Shown here: positions 1-8,500 of the stretch, in pieces
How the letters are laid out: each line of letters opens with the position of its first letter
Position numbering within the stretch: the first letter of the stretch is position 1
DNA from: CBDCXE01 sp965223725 [NCBI: Nitrospinota bacterium]
GTDB lineage: Bacteria > Nitrospinota_A > UBA7883
NCBI GenBank assembly: GCA_965223725.1
Contig: CBDCXE010000006.1
Coordinates: 310,001-374,000, forward strand
Reading direction: 5' to 3'
DNA length: 64,000 nt
Notes under the pieces: model-generated
The model's database searches: none
The model's input: only the letters and a program-made list of their open reading frames with translations
What the model was told of the DNA's origin: nothing
Program-made: the position numbers and the translations under genes

Positions 1-1387
1 TTCTATCCAGCCTGGGCCTCGTTATACCCAGCACATCACAAGCCTTGCCTTTGTGCCATTTTGTATGCGCCAGCGCCTTGGCCACCTGTTCCTTTTCAAC
101 ATCCGCTAATGTTCTTGGCTGGTACCTGTCCAGGGCTTGTGGCGACAGGCCCATACTGTCGGCGATTTCCTCATCAATATTCATATGTTCAGGATGCGTC
201 ATCGACCTTAACGTTTTTTCGGTCAATTGTTCACCACGACTCATTATAACAGTTTGAGTAATGAAATTTTCAAGTTGCCTCACATTTCCTTTCCACGGAT
301 GCTCGGCGAGGAAGTCAAGGGCGTCTTCCGATATATATTTTACAGACCTGCCCGTTTCTTTGTTTGCCTTGGCGATAAAATACAAGGCCAGATCTGGAAT
401 ATCTTCTTTCCTCTCTCTCAATGGCGGGATATGGATGCTGATGACATTGAGCCGAAAATATAGATCTTCACGAAACTGACCAAGCCGGATAGACTCCAGC
501 AGATCCTTGTTGGTGGCTGATATGATCCTGCACTCGCATTTTAGCTTCTCCTTACCACCGACCCGCTCGAACTCCCTCTCCTGGAGCACACGCAACAGTT
601 TGGCCTGGAGGTTAAAATCCATCTCGCCTATCTCATCCAGGAATATGGTCCCGGAGCCAGCCTGGGCGAATTTACCCTCTTTTTGTGTGACCGCGCCAGT
701 GAATGATCCTTTTTCGTGACCAAACAGCTCCGACTCCAGCAGTGTGCCGACGATGGCGGAGCAGTTCACCGGTATAAATGGCTCCGATTTGCTTTCGGAG
801 TTAAGATGAATAGAGTTCGCCACCAGTTCTTTACCTGTGCCGCTTTCGCCTGTGATATGGACCGTGGTTTTGCTCATGGAGACCATGCCGACGGTTTTGA
901 ACACTTCTTTCATCACATAGCTTTTACCAATGAACTGATTAGCCGCGTCCATATCGTCCGGCACAGAAACAAATGAAGATGTGTCGTGCGCCTTGTTTTT
1001 GAAAAAATCTGTGGCGTTACTAATGGCGCCGTTCATCTCTTCAATATCCAGCGGTTTATGGATATAGTCGCCCACACCGTTCTGTACAGCCTTGACCGTT
1101 GATTCCATGTTTGGGTAGGCGGTGATTATTATTGAATAGTAGTTATCTCCCTTATCCCTGATCTCTTGCAACAGCTCCACGCCGTTGGCGTCTGGCAACC
1201 GAACATCGAGCACCACAATGGCGGAGCTTAGCTGGTCCAGCCTGCTCATGCCGTCCACAGCCGTCATGGCTGTGTAAACTTCGAAACCTTGACGTTCGAA
1301 GTGGAGCTTTAACGTTTTACCGATAGATTTGTCATCATCTATAATGACGATAGGCTCCTTGGCGCCTCCGCTTTCGATACCTTCCAT
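1..1387 (-). CDS. Sigma-54-dependent response regulator, NtrC family (3' end cut by window edge)
   Basis: The first 462 codons are visible and the C-terminus lies beyond position 1. An N-terminal receiver domain (residues 10-125) has the acidic triad DDD near residue 17, the phospho-acceptor Asp61 in VVLDVRLPD, and Lys in IHKPLD. The AAA+ domain follows with Walker A GESGTGKE and the sigma-54 contact loop as GSFTGA in place of the usual GAFTGA. The visible C-terminal end is a FIS-type helix-turn-helix. The family opens sigma-54 promoters after phosphorylation. The kinase encoded at 1908-3824 is the likely partner, with a cytochrome c gene between them. The target promoters are not visible here. 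Confidence 0.93.
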   Translation of the reverse strand, partial: MEGIESGGAKEPIVIIDDDKSIGKTLKLHFERQGFEVYTAMTAVDGMSRLDQLSSAIVVLDVRLPDANGVELLQEIRDKGDNYYSIIITAYPNMESTVKAVQNGVGDYIHKPLDIEEMNGAISNATDFFKNKAHDTSSFVSVPDDMDAANQFIGKSYVMKEVFKTVGMVSMSKTTVHITGESGTGKELVANSIHLNSESKSEPFIPVNCSAIVGTLLESELFGHEKGSFTGAVTQKEGKFAQAGSGTIFLDEIGEMDFNLQAKLLRVLQEREFERVGGKEKLKCECRIISATNKDLLESIRLGQFREDLYFRLNVISIHIPPLRERKEDIPDLALYFIAKANKETGRSVKYISEDALDFLAEHPWKGNVRQLENFITQTVIMSRGEQLTEKTLRSMTHPEHMNIDEEIADSMGLSPQALDRYQPRTLADVEKEQVAKALAHTKWHKGKACDVLGITRPRLDR

Positions 1388-1493
1388 AATATTCCTTTTA
1401 TGAAATGTGGCTGCCGTCGCCGATATGGCAATAGACTCCAGACGGCGACCCCGACACCACAAAGCCGGCTATGCGCTGACAAACCAGGTAGCG

Positions 1494-1817
1494 TTACTTC
1501 TTGGCTTCCTGCACATAGTTGTAAATTTCCTCTATTTCCGCGTCTGTATACCCTTTAAGTTTTTTCATTTTCTTTTTGGCGTATTTTTCCTGCTTTGGCG
1601 GCCTGTTTTCCCGTTTGGAGCCTTTGTTCACCTGCTCGATCCACTGCTCCAGCGGCCATTCGCTGGTATCGAGATTTGGCCCTACTTTACCTTTGCCAGA
1701 CCCTGGCAGTCCGTGGCATGCTTTACATTTTTTGAATTTTGGTGGCATCTCACCAGCGAAGGCCGACCCTGCCATAAATCCAACTATTACCATTGCCACA
1801 AATACTTTTTTGAACAT
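1494..1817 (-). CDS. Small periplasmic c-type cytochrome
   Basis: This is a 107-residue protein with a signal peptide ending at AFA (residue 21), so it should be exported. One haem attachment motif CKACH lies at residues 31-35, with His35 as an axial ligand. Met84 in a lysine-rich stretch is the candidate second ligand. The fold looks like a class I cytochrome c ending in a helix of the type YTDAEIEEIYNYVQ. A strong AAGGAG site precedes the ATG. It sits between a sensor kinase and its probable response regulator, so it may carry electrons in a process that pair controls. The redox partner is unknown. Confidence 0.88.
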   Translation of the reverse strand: MFKKVFVAMVIVGFMAGSAFAGEMPPKFKKCKACHGLPGSGKGKVGPNLDTSEWPLEQWIEQVNKGSKRENRPPKQEKYAKKKMKKLKGYTDAEIEEIYNYVQEAKK

Positions 1818-1907
1818 TTTTGTTCTCTCCTTAGCTTAAATTGTTTCAAATTCTGTGTTTGCTTGCTCTTGCTTTACGCTATGCTCTCAAGCGCAGCGTA
1901 TTTCCCT

Positions 1908-3824
1908 TTAAATTGTTTTTGGCTCTAACGTTACCCTTTTGTCGAGTTTCAGTTTTACAGAAACCTCGGTTCCATCCTTTTCAGAGCTGGAGACGGTAAT
2001 CACGCCGCCATGCTTTTCAATTATACCTCTGCTAACAGCCAACCCCATGCCAAACTCTTTATGGCCCTTTTTGGTTGTGTAGAATGGGTCGAATATCTTT
2101 TCCATAACATCACCTGGTATCCCGGCGCCATCATCTCTGATGACACATTCGCCCCAACCACCGTTTTGGCCCACAGATATGTTTATTATACTTCCATTTC
2201 CCACCGCGTGAATAGCGTTGAGTAAAATGTTCATGAATACAATGTTTAACAAAACCGGCTGGCCCATGAGTGGGACAGGTTCTTCCGGCTTGTAGAATTT
2301 GATTACTATTCCGGAGCTGACGACCAGATAGTCGAGCATATTTAAAGTTTCTTCAACGATTTTGGTAAGATCGGTGGGTTGCGGCTCGAAACTGTCGGTC
2401 TGGGCGTAATATTCAAAATGCCGGATAACGCTATTAACATTTTCGAAATGCGCCTTCATCCCTTCAATACGCTTCTGGTAAACCTTTTCGGAATCGGACC
2501 GAAGGGGCATTTCATCAAGCCAACGGCCAAACTTGCCGTATGGCGCGCCCATCAAGCCCTGTAGGCTTAGCAAAAGCTGCTTGACAGATTCCGCCTTCTC
2601 TCGGTATACAACCTCCGATTGCATCTCCCTTTGCGCCTTGACAATCTGTCGCCAGGCATAGGCGCCAAGGGCCAAGGCTATTGCGGTCACTAAAACAGCG
2701 TAACCGATTACCGACCACTGGAAATCTTTTATGGATTCATATGTCTCTGAGGGCTCTTGCCGGGTGAACACATACCATTTCTGATTGCCGAAACTATTAC
2801 TTGCCACTGTTTCCCAGTCAAGGTTTACAGGGGAGAAACCGACAATGGAAAACTCGGACCCATGTCCATCATCATCGGCGATGATCCAGCCGGAGCCTCT
2901 TTTGGCTATTGTATACATCAGTTTCGGGCTGATATAGTGGCTTTTTATTGGTAAAATCGGGCAAACAATGATCTGACCGTTCGATGTTATCAGGTTGGCG
3001 TGGCCGGTTTTCCCTATGGTCACTTTGTTAATGGTTTCGAACAGGTTTGTCGCTTCGTATCGAGCGGCCAGTATGCCAATAATCTGACCACCTGCGCTCT
3101 TTACCGGCGCGTAGATCTCTATAAAATAAGTCTCCCCATCCATGCTTTTCATGATATCGGAAACTGATATTTTGCCAGTTTGAACCAGGTCATTTATCAG
3201 CTTCTGGCTTCCAGAAAACTGCGCCGTGGCGTCGCCGGGTGTCAAGCTTTCAAAGATTACTTTATTTCCATCGTTGTTTATTGCGCCTACAAAATAGTTG
3301 GTGTTGGTCTCTGGCGCTACTATTAATCTCAGGTTCTCCATTTGGCTGGTTCTGCTATCCTTCGGGTAGGTCAAAGTATTGATAACTGTTGGAAGAGTGG
3401 ATAGCCGGTTGATCATGGCCACCTTCTCTTCAATGATTTTTTCGACTTGAAAGGCGGTGTAGGTGGCGGCTTTCATGAAGCTTACGCCTTTTGATTCTAT
3501 AAGCTCTTTTTTGCTGGCGTTAAAAATGCCCGCCAAACCAAACAGAACTGGCAACAAACCGACTAGAAACAACAAAAAAATGATCAGTTGATTGAAATGA
3601 GCCCGGGTTGGCGCCAGACCACTGCTGGCGTAATGCATGCGGCGCGGCGAGGTCGAGCGTGTTGGGCCTTGGTCATTAACTCTTGTGGACTTGGTCGCAG
3701 TATCACTATTCAAATTCAATCCCCGCAGTTGGCAGATAAAATAGTACAAGAATAATGCCATCAGGTCGGGCTCGATCATGGCATTCTGATGCGACCTTCG
3801 CATTGGTGTAATTATATTATTCAA
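1908..3824 (-). CDS. Membrane sensor histidine kinase with extracytoplasmic Cache-like domain
   Basis: This 638-residue protein has a transmembrane helix near residues 80-102, a periplasmic sensing region of about 250 residues resembling dCache domains, and a second transmembrane helix near residue 370. The catalytic ATPase domain is clear: N-box NIVFMNILLNAIHAV, G1 DDGAGIP, an FDPFYTTK segment and GMGLAVSRGI. The dimerisation region lacks the usual H-E/D-x-x-P phosphoacceptor box. The nearest histidine is in VIRHFEYYAQ. The start is uncertain: a TTG at 3824 gives the longest form, and ATG codons at 3803 and 3779 are alternatives. It probably signals to the NtrC-type regulator at the window start. 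Confidence 0.85.
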   Translation of the reverse strand: MNNIITPMRRSHQNAMIEPDLMALFLYYFICQLRGLNLNSDTATKSTRVNDQGPTRSTSPRRMHYASSGLAPTRAHFNQLIIFLLFLVGLLPVLFGLAGIFNASKKELIESKGVSFMKAATYTAFQVEKIIEEKVAMINRLSTLPTVINTLTYPKDSRTSQMENLRLIVAPETNTNYFVGAINNDGNKVIFESLTPGDATAQFSGSQKLINDLVQTGKISVSDIMKSMDGETYFIEIYAPVKSAGGQIIGILAARYEATNLFETINKVTIGKTGHANLITSNGQIIVCPILPIKSHYISPKLMYTIAKRGSGWIIADDDGHGSEFSIVGFSPVNLDWETVASNSFGNQKWYVFTRQEPSETYESIKDFQWSVIGYAVLVTAIALALGAYAWRQIVKAQREMQSEVVYREKAESVKQLLLSLQGLMGAPYGKFGRWLDEMPLRSDSEKVYQKRIEGMKAHFENVNSVIRHFEYYAQTDSFEPQPTDLTKIVEETLNMLDYLVVSSGIVIKFYKPEEPVPLMGQPVLLNIVFMNILLNAIHAVGNGSIINISVGQNGGWGECVIRDDGAGIPGDVMEKIFDPFYTTKKGHKEFGMGLAVSRGIIEKHGGVITVSSSEKDGTEVSVKLKLDKRVTLEPKTI

Positions 3825-4450
3825 TCAATGCTTTTTTGCCCGATGAACCTAAATATTCTGTAACAGCGCTTTGGCACTCAATAGAATGCAATGATCATTA
3901 ATACAACGTTATATTATATTATTTTGTTAACTTATATATTTTCTATCCAAGCTTCTCTTAAATGTTAAACAACAATCGAGTCAGAAAACCATGGCGATCT
4001 GATGAACCTGTATCCCAGTATTTATAAAAATAAACCCCATATCAAAGGTTCTGTCATGAAAATATGGAAATGCATTTTAGAGACCTTCGAGAATATATCG
4101 CAGATCCACAAAATGAGTGTTAAATCGTATACGCCGGAAGATATACAGATTACAATTCGATGCAGCGGGTTTCTTTTGAGGCGCCAACGGCTGGCAAACG
4201 CTGATAACCATCGACAGCGGGACCAATGTTGATCAGTTCCTCACCAGGGAAGGTGGAGGATGGCAACTGATCGATGCAAAAGGGAAGCAACGTAAGCGGT
4301 TCCGGCCTGGCAAACCGATGGGCCTACTGTTTTGATCATTAATTTGACAAACACAGATATTGTGTGACGGGATCGATGTAGGTCTGATATAATATCGCTT
4401 TTTTTAATAAACATTTTCGGCAATTATAACGCCCTAAGGAGGATCGAATA
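3825..4450. other. Gene-poor region with a decayed reading frame
   Basis: No confident gene lies here. The first 130 bases are AT-rich and probably hold the promoter of the sensor kinase. From 4117 to 4335 a reading frame with protein-like composition runs to a TGA at 4333-4335 but is interrupted by a TGA at 4177. Its second half reads WQTLITIDSGTN, then WQLIDAKGK and RPGKP. This looks like the remnant of a small gene, and I could not place it in a family. The last 60 bases carry the sodB promoter. Confidence 0.35.
4388..4393 (+). promoter_or_regulatory. Probable -10 element of the sodB promoter
   Basis: A perfect TATAAT lies 58 bases before the sodB ATG. A perfect TTGACA at 4344-4349 is 38 bases upstream, too far to be its -35 partner. 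A weaker TGTGAC at 4363-4368 has 19-base spacing. Confidence 0.4.
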
Positions 4451-5026
4451 ATGGAGCATAAATTACCCGATTTACCGTATGACAAAAACGCGCTGGAGCC
4501 TCACATATCCGCAGAGACTCTCGACTTTCATCATGGTAAACATCACAACACCTATGTGACCAACCTGAACAACCTGATTAAAGGGACCGAGTTCGCAGAT
4601 ATGTCTCTGGAGGACATTGTCAAAAAATCGTCCGGCGGAATGTTCAATAACGCCGCGCAGGTATGGAACCACACATTTTACTGGAACTGCCTGAGCCCCA
4701 ACGGTGGAGGAGCGCCATCCGGCGCGCTGGCCGACGCGATCAACTCCACCTTCGGCTCGTTCGACAAGTTCAAAGAAGAGTTTACCAACAAAACCGTCAC
4801 CCTGTTCGGCTCTGGCTGGGCATGGCTGGTTAAAAATGGTGACGGGTCATTAGCCATCGTGCAGACCAGCAACGCCGGCAACCCGATGACCGATGGGGCC
4901 ACCCCGATCATGACATGCGATATATGGGAGCACGCCTATTACATCGACTATCGCAACGCCCGGCCAAAATACATGGAAGCGTTCTGGAACCTTGTAAACT
5001 GGGATTTCATCGCAGGCAACCTGTAA
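4451..5026 (+). CDS. sodB: Superoxide dismutase, Fe type
   Basis: This 191-residue protein dismutates superoxide to hydrogen peroxide and oxygen. The four metal ligands are His27, His74, Asp157 and His161, in the motifs HHGKHH, WNHTFYW and DIWEHAYY. Gln70 in NAAQVWNH is the placement typical of iron enzymes; manganese enzymes carry the glutamine in the C-terminal half. There is no signal peptide, so it is cytoplasmic. A strong AAGGAGGA ribosome binding site precedes the ATG, and an intrinsic terminator follows. The length and residue spacing match the SodB family closely. An oxygen defence role fits the rubrerythrin at the other end of the window. Confidence 0.96.
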   Translation: MEHKLPDLPYDKNALEPHISAETLDFHHGKHHNTYVTNLNNLIKGTEFADMSLEDIVKKSSGGMFNNAAQVWNHTFYWNCLSPNGGGAPSGALADAINSTFGSFDKFKEEFTNKTVTLFGSGWAWLVKNGDGSLAIVQTSNAGNPMTDGATPIMTCDIWEHAYYIDYRNARPKYMEAFWNLVNWDFIAGNL

Positions 5027-5045
5027 ACCGAAAAATATTAAAGTC

Positions 5046-5081
5046 GCCAGGCGGGTTGGCTCTCACCGGCCTGGCTTTTTT
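5046..5081 (+). terminator. Intrinsic terminator after sodB
   Basis: GCCAGGC at 5046-5052 pairs with GCCTGGC at 5069-5075 and is followed by six T. It lies 20 bases after the sodB stop and before the convergent CDGSH gene. Confidence 0.8.
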
Positions 5082-5103
5082 GATCCCGTCACTACTCCCT
5101 GTA

Positions 5104-5364
5104 TCAGCTCCTTGCCTTATGGCTGCCGTCGCAATAGGGTGGATTAATGGTTTTCTTGCATCCGCACAGCGCGACCTTCTCGTCCTTTTCAATTTCGAAT
5201 AACAAAGCGGCCCGGTCGGAGTTTTCAAACTCTGTTCCTTTATGGGAGTTATCGCAGAACGGATCGTCTTTGGAGAGGCCACATCCACACCAGATATACT
5301 CGCCCGCTTCAAGTTTCATCACATAGGGGTCGTTTGTGGAGGGTTTTGGGTCTGGCATTTTCAT
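5104..5364 (-). CDS. CDGSH iron-sulfur domain protein with two clusters
   Basis: This 86-residue protein carries two CDGSH-type iron-sulfur motifs in tandem. The first uses Cys26, Cys28, Cys37 and His41 (CGCGLSKDDPFCDNSH). The second uses Cys67, Cys69, Cys78 and His82 (CGCKKTINPPYCDGSH). Each three-Cys one-His set binds a 2Fe-2S cluster as in mitoNEET-like proteins. Two tandem motifs are typical of the small bacterial members. It is probably a cytoplasmic redox or cluster-transfer protein. It converges with sodB, and nothing nearby tells its partner. Confidence 0.93.
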   Translation of the reverse strand: MKMPDPKPSTNDPYVMKLEAGEYIWCGCGLSKDDPFCDNSHKGTEFENSDRAALLFEIEKDEKVALCGCKKTINPPYCDGSHKARS

Positions 5365-5450
5365 ATCCTTTCAACGTTTAGTTTTCGAAACAGGTAACAG
5401 GAAACCTTTTGTTTATTATATATCGGCGGCAACGGCTGATTAGTTAAATA

Positions 5451-5540
<90 letters not shown>

Positions 5541-5686
5541 TCAAGAATCAGGGCGTGATTATAGCATAAAGCAACCGATGGAACAGGCTCGTTTTATCAC
5601 TTGCCTGCGCCTTGTGAAAATTTTCGGTTTTATGGTATCCTCGACAACTATAAGCATTCCTTAAATCACTTTTCAGGAGTAATGTT

Positions 5687-6199
5687 GTGAACGGTTTTCA
5701 ATTCAAGTCTGTCGCCATCGGTGTTCTTCTTGCCCTGCTCACATTATTGGTGGGCCAGCTCCACGGCCTGGCCTTCGGCGCGAAGGAGGACGCCATCAAA
5801 GCCTACTACAAAGAAACAGCGGAAACAGCGGTAAACGCCGCCACATACGATCCTAAAATTGCAGAAAAAAACGCGGCTGACGCGTGGAAGTATCTCAAGC
5901 GGGCGCATGAACACTATATGGGGCTAGGCGCCATGGCGCTGGCGTTGTGTGTTTTTATCGGGCTGGCCAAAACGTCCGGCGCGCTGAAAACCGCCGCCTC
6001 CACCGCCATCGGGTTCGGCGCGTTTGTATATCCGCTTTTCTGGACACTGGCCGCCTGCAAAACCGCAGAGGTTGGCAAACACGCCGCCAAAGAGTCTTTG
6101 GCGATAATGGCGCAGGCCGGCGCGTTGATCGGGCTGCTGGGCCTGCTGGGCGCCATACTGATAGCGGTGATCAGCCTCCGGCCATCAAGCGACGGTTAG
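5687..6199 (+). CDS. Small membrane protein of unknown function
   Basis: This 170-residue protein starts at a GTG with AGGAG seven bases upstream. It has a transmembrane segment at residues 8-30, a soluble helical loop of about 50 charged and alanine-rich residues, then three further hydrophobic segments (about 78-97, 103-122 and 138-163). I do not recognise the family. It overlaps the convergent pabC stop by 15 bases. A structural or stress-related inner-membrane role is possible, but nothing in the sequence specifies one. Confidence 0.7.
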   Translation: MNGFQFKSVAIGVLLALLTLLVGQLHGLAFGAKEDAIKAYYKETAETAVNAATYDPKIAEKNAADAWKYLKRAHEHYMGLGAMALALCVFIGLAKTSGALKTAASTAIGFGAFVYPLFWTLAACKTAEVGKHAAKESLAIMAQAGALIGLLGLLGAILIAVISLRPSSDG

Positions 6200-7027
6200 C
6201 TCCGAATATTTTTCGGCTAGCACCAAGGTTATGGCGCCCGGCCTGTCCGACTGGTATATCCCGGTTATATGGGTGACCGGCGCCACCTCCAGCAGCGAGT
6301 TGGTGACGAATATCTCCTCCGCGTCGATCAGCGCAGGCAGCTTGAATCGTCCTTCGACCACGCTCATACCGGTCTGATGGGCCAGCTCAATGATGATCCG
6401 CCGGGTAACACCTGGCAGAATGGCGCACTCTACCGATGGGGTGAACAGCTTGCCCTTACTCACCCAGAAAATGTTCATGGCGGCGCATGACGATATGTGA
6501 CTTTCAGTGGTCAGCGTCAAAGCTTCATCAGCGCCATGCTCCTTCGCCTCGTCCAGGATCATGACCGCCTCCAGCGAGCTTACGGCTTTCAAACTGCGCA
6601 AAGGCGAGCCTGGGTCTTTGCGGATGGAAACCGGATGCAAGGTTATGCCCTTTTCCCATTCAGCCATTGGCGCCGGCTCGTAATCCGCGCATGTCAATGT
6701 CCATTCCGGATGATCACACCCGGCGATGCCGTAGCCACGCGGCCCGACACCACGGGTGACTGTCAGCCGCGCCACCCCCCGCGACACTTCGTTTCGTTCC
6801 GCCAGTCGCAAGACCGCGCTTTTGATATCAATCTGTTTAAACGGTAAATCGACCCGTATTTTGTGAGCGCCCGCCAGCAGCCGCTCGTAATGATAATCGA
6901 GGGCGAACGGAACGCCATAATAGAGAGGAACGGTTTCGAACAGTCCATCGCCCAGGGTATAACCTCGATCGCTGAGAGAGACATGGCCCTCCGTGACCAG
7001 GTCGCCGTTTCTAATATATTGTGTCAT
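6185..7027 (-). CDS. pabC: Aminodeoxychorismate lyase-like class IV aminotransferase
   Basis: This 280-residue PLP-dependent class IV aminotransferase fold protein has the N-terminal DRGYTLGDGLFET motif and a candidate PLP lysine in RSLKAVSSLEAV. It also has the C-terminal segment VTNSLLEVAPVTHI. Class IV includes branched-chain aminotransferases and 4-amino-4-deoxychorismate lyase. The four-base ATGA overlap with the upstream pabB gene points to the lyase that releases p-aminobenzoate and pyruvate. p-Aminobenzoate feeds folate and is also the arene donor for the H4MPT precursor made by beta-RFAP synthase, whose gene is 7 kb away in the divergent island. Confidence 0.85.
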   Translation of the reverse strand: MTQYIRNGDLVTEGHVSLSDRGYTLGDGLFETVPLYYGVPFALDYHYERLLAGAHKIRVDLPFKQIDIKSAVLRLAERNEVSRGVARLTVTRGVGPRGYGIAGCDHPEWTLTCADYEPAPMAEWEKGITLHPVSIRKDPGSPLRSLKAVSSLEAVMILDEAKEHGADEALTLTTESHISSCAAMNIFWVSKGKLFTPSVECAILPGVTRRIIIELAHQTGMSVVEGRFKLPALIDAEEIFVTNSLLEVAPVTHITGIYQSDRPGAITLVLAEKYSELTVA

Positions 7028-8418
7028 GCTTCCAATGCCTCTATCAGCGCTTTCGCTTTGTCCAGGGTCTCGTCATACTCCTCGTTGGCGTCCGACAGCC
7101 ATGTGATGCCGCCGCCGGAATTGAAATAATACTTGTCGTTGGCCCGCACGATGGTTCTGATAACGATAGATGTGTCCATGGCGCCATCGAAGCCGATATA
7201 GCCGATCGACCCGCAATATATACCCCGGGGCGAAGGCTCCAGCTCATCGATTATCTCCATCGCCCTGATCTTCGGCGCCCCGGTGATCGAGCCGCCGGGG
7301 AACGCTGTTTTCAGCAGATCGACGGCGCCTTTGTCGGGCAGCAGCTCCCCTTCGATGGTGGAGACCAGGTGATAAACGGTGGGCAGTTTCTCCAGCGCGC
7401 ACAGATGCAGCACCCTCACGCTGTTCGACTGGCACACCCGCGACAGGTCGTTACGCAGCAGATCGACGATCATCACGTTTTCCGCGCGGTCCTTGTCGCT
7501 GGCCAACAGTTCATCGGCCATCCGTTTGTCTTCCTCCTCGTTGCTGCCCCGGGGCCGGGTCCCTTTTATGGGGCAAGTCTGGGCGATTCCGTCCTGAAAT
7601 TTTATAAACCGCTCCGGCGACGCGGACAATATCTGGGCCGTTCCACAGTTCAGGTACGCGGCGAACGGGGCAGGGTTGATCGAGCGCAGTTTCAGGTATA
7701 GGCTGGCCGGGTCACTTTCGATATTCGTGTTGAACTGTTGCGCGATGTTCGCCTGATAACAGTCGCCCTCCTCTATATAGCTGCGCACCTGCTCCACCGC
7801 TTTCATAAAATCGTGTTTCAAAAAATTGCTGATGATGGCTCCGCCACGACGGGCGGCTTTTACAAATAGTTTTTTGCCGCTGTAATATCGGAGGTTGTCG
7901 ATCACTTTGCCGAAATCGTCCAGCGCGTTCTCGATTTTTTCCTTCTTCTCCAGGTTTACTATCAAAAACGCCTTATGGGCGACATGATCGAAGGCCACCA
8001 CCCGATCATAGAACCCGAGCCACAGGTCACCTTCTGGCGCTTTATCGCTTTTTGTCAATTTGGTGGAAGGCTCGCAATGGATCAGCAGATCATACCCGAA
8101 AAACCCCGCCGCGCCGCCGTTGAACGGGGGCAGACCGTTATCACTGGCTGATTTGTTGTCGGAGAGGAAAGATTTCACCAGCTCGAACGGGTCGCCGGTG
8201 AATTGCTCTGTTACGCCGTTGTTTGTAAATGTATAATCATCCCCGGCGCCCCGGACCAGCGCGAACGGCTCCCACATGATATAGGACCATCGGCCGTTTC
8301 GTTCGTGGTCCATACCGCTGTCGAGCCATATGAAGCCGGCTTTGTCACCCATCGGCCCGAACAATTCTTCCGGTTCCAGCCAATCGATCTCACGAAGTCC
8401 GGTTTTACGATTTATCAT
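7024..8418 (-). CDS. pabB: Aminodeoxychorismate synthase component I
   Basis: This 464-residue chorismate-binding enzyme aminates chorismate to 4-amino-4-deoxychorismate. The C-terminal catalytic domain shows PIKGTRPRG, NVMIVDLLRNDLSRV, FPGGSITGAPKIRAME and the GSIGYIGFDG segment. The PIKGT motif distinguishes PabB from anthranilate synthase. No amidotransferase subunit (pabA) is visible in the window, so the ammonia source must be encoded elsewhere. It forms a two-gene operon with pabC and is divergent from the H4MPT island, with 82 bases between the start codons. This arrangement suggests that the island co-opted p-aminobenzoate supply. Confidence 0.94.
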   Translation of the reverse strand: MINRKTGLREIDWLEPEELFGPMGDKAGFIWLDSGMDHERNGRWSYIMWEPFALVRGAGDDYTFTNNGVTEQFTGDPFELVKSFLSDNKSASDNGLPPFNGGAAGFFGYDLLIHCEPSTKLTKSDKAPEGDLWLGFYDRVVAFDHVAHKAFLIVNLEKKEKIENALDDFGKVIDNLRYYSGKKLFVKAARRGGAIISNFLKHDFMKAVEQVRSYIEEGDCYQANIAQQFNTNIESDPASLYLKLRSINPAPFAAYLNCGTAQILSASPERFIKFQDGIAQTCPIKGTRPRGSNEEEDKRMADELLASDKDRAENVMIVDLLRNDLSRVCQSNSVRVLHLCALEKLPTVYHLVSTIEGELLPDKGAVDLLKTAFPGGSITGAPKIRAMEIIDELEPSPRGIYCGSIGYIGFDGAMDTSIVIRTIVRANDKYYFNSGGGITWLSDANEEYDETLDKAKALIEALEA

Positions 8419-8500
8419 AATATGCTTGATTGATTTTCAATCCACTTTCATACTATCTTTTCATATTATATGGAAACTGTTTAATTAAAGGTACAGGCTT

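Noticed and set aside
1416-1449. Terminator between cytochrome c and the response regulator
   Set aside because: GTCGCCG and CGGCGAC can pair, but the loop is 20 bases and there is no T run, so it is at best a weak processing hairpin.
4177-4179. Second selenocysteine codon
   Set aside because: No CxxC-like or other Sec motif surrounds the TGA and no hairpin at SECIS distance is apparent.
4344-4349. -35 element of the sodB promoter
   Set aside because: TTGACA is perfect but lies 38 bases from the TATAAT, too far for one promoter.
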